Source of the DNA: Clostridium sp. 26_21
GTDB taxonomy: Bacteria; Bacillota; Clostridia; TANB77; CAG-508
Length of the DNA: 64,000 nt
Direction of reading: 5' to 3'
Assembly: GCA_001915995.1 (NCBI GenBank)
Contig: MNRO01000019.1
Coordinates: 1 to 64,000 of the forward strand
The notes under the pieces were generated by a model. It did no database searches, was not told the DNA's origin, and saw nothing but the letters and a program-made list of their open reading frames with translations. This document shows, piece after piece, positions 63,039 through 64,000 of the stretch (positions are counted from its first letter, which is position 1; the number at the start of each line of letters is the position of its first letter). Both the position numbers and the translations under genes were made by a program.

Positions 63039-64000
63039 TTGAAAAAAATAATTGTAAATCTATTATTAGTAGTAGCTATTATATTAATAAGTACAATAAA
63101 AGTTAATGCTACAGAAGTTATAACAAACATAAATGTTGGACAAGAAGAAAAAACATATGATTTAGAAGAGCTTTTAAAAGATGAGAAAGAGCAAGAAAAA
63201 ATAAAAGAGCAAGCTGAAAAAAATGCACAAGAAGTCGAAGAAAAAAATAAATTAGAAAGTGAAAATATACAAAAGGCAGTATTAGCAACAAATGATGTTT
63301 CATATAAAAATCAATATGGTACATATATAAAAGGAATTACAAATCCTGGATATGACTATTATTTGGAAGAACAAACAAGTCAAAATACTACAACAAACAA
63401 AACAACATGTTATTTTAAAATAACAAAACATGATGTTATGAATAATACAGATAAAACTATATATGATGCAACAAATGATAATGCACATTATATAACATAT
63501 AATGTAAGAGATAATATAATATATGTTTTATATATTACAAATTATGATATGAATAATGCATCAGGGACAGAATATTCAACATCATATGTAGTTGGAATTG
63601 ATGTAAAAACAGAAAAAGTAGTAATGAAACAATCATTTGAATCACCACAAGATTGTGGGTATTTTCCAAGTTTTGCAGTTGATGGAGAAAAAAGAGTATA
63701 TTTAGTATATAAAAAAAGAGGGGTTAGAATCTTTGATAAGAATGGTAAATTACTTTATGACCACAAACCATTTGAAGATTCAACAGATAAGAACTTTATT
63801 TATATAAAAGGAATAAGTCCAAATAATAAAATAATGTTTTTTGAAGCAATGTATATGATTAATGAATATGCATATGCTCAAAGTGTATATGAAGGAATGC
63901 AAAAACTAGATAATGGAGTATTTACATATAAAAAATCATATACAGTATATGGAAGAACATATCCTAATAATTATTCATATAACCCAATTTGGTATTTTTT
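63039..64000 (+). CDS. Secreted protein, C-terminus beyond the window
   Basis: A TTG at 63039, seven bases after GGGGG, opens a frame that stays open to the window end (320 codons). Residues 1-26 form a signal peptide (IIVNLLLVVAIILISTIKVNA). A charged Glu/Lys segment (40-75) is followed by a beta-rich part with VVGIDVKTEKVVM, CGYFPSFAVDGEKRVYLVY and GVRIFDKNGKLLYDH, suggesting beta-propeller-like repeats. An extracellular sensor or binding protein is likely. The upstream in-frame ATG at 63018 lacks a binding site. Confidence 0.8.
   Translation, partial: MKKIIVNLLLVVAIILISTIKVNATEVITNINVGQEEKTYDLEELLKDEKEQEKIKEQAEKNAQEVEEKNKLESENIQKAVLATNDVSYKNQYGTYIKGITNPGYDYYLEEQTSQNTTTNKTTCYFKITKHDVMNNTDKTIYDATNDNAHYITYNVRDNIIYVLYITNYDMNNASGTEYSTSYVVGIDVKTEKVVMKQSFESPQDCGYFPSFAVDGEKRVYLVYKKRGVRIFDKNGKLLYDHKPFEDSTDKNFIYIKGISPNNKIMFFEAMYMINEYAYAQSVYEGMQKLDNGVFTYKKSYTVYGRTYPNNYSYNPIWYF

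Overview
The window is strongly AT-rich and comes from a spore-forming member of the Bacillota, most likely an uncultured gut Clostridia. The evidence is a nearly complete spoIIIA operon (AA to AH), a SleB-type cortex hydrolase, the hrcA-grpE-dnaK-dnaJ order, AGA-dominated arginine codons, GGAGG ribosome binding sites and frequent TTG starts. I cannot name a genus from sequence alone.

Layout. 1-890: edge of a probable integrative element (start of a serine recombinase, repeated micro-ORFs, one small unknown gene), then tRNA-Thr. 1-12 kb: housekeeping genes (lysS, M50 protease, tsaD, phosphoesterase, small alarmone synthetase, glucan phosphorylase, tmcAL, rnhA, sleB). 11-15 kb: acyl-CoA ligase with single-gene insertions around it. 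14.8-19 kb: a NADAR-like gene paired with a phosphoribosyltransferase, then YqeG, prepilin peptidase and an M24 peptidase. 19.2-29 kb: YebC, spoIIIAA-AH, a sigma/anti-sigma pair, recG. 29.3-36.6 kb: accessory region behind tRNA-Leu with a YwqG-like protein, a nonsense-interrupted gene, an AbiF-type HEPN gene between two copies of a structured RNA, a lysin and a nuclease. 36.6-42 kb: RNA methyltransferases, radical SAM protein, deacetylase, lipoprotein. 42-47 kb: heat-shock operon with two CIRCE-like operators. 47-64 kb: patatin, MMPL exporter with a coiled-coil secreted partner, two-component system, thioredoxin pair, ylmH, tsaB-rimI, LRR proteins including an LRR-transglutaminase, and a secreted protein cut by the window end.

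Main discovery candidate. Three genes in ordinary AT-rich style (spoIIIAA, the YwqG-like gene and the secreted nuclease) are each broken by a single +1 frameshift. In all three the shift falls exactly on an in-frame CGG codon: dropping the C and reading the overlapping GGA restores the conserved protein. By eye I find only six in-frame CGG codons in all coding sequence here. The other three lie in single-gene islands of more balanced base composition, where CGG must be read as sense. This suggests that CGG is a vacant or very slowly read codon used as a +1 frameshift signal in native genes.

Other notable items: the AbiF cassette, whose two flanking RNAs show compensatory base changes; the NADAR-phosphoribosyltransferase pair; a set of single-gene islands with near-consensus promoters, structured leaders and their own terminators; and a 174-bp nested inverted repeat at 52.5 kb.
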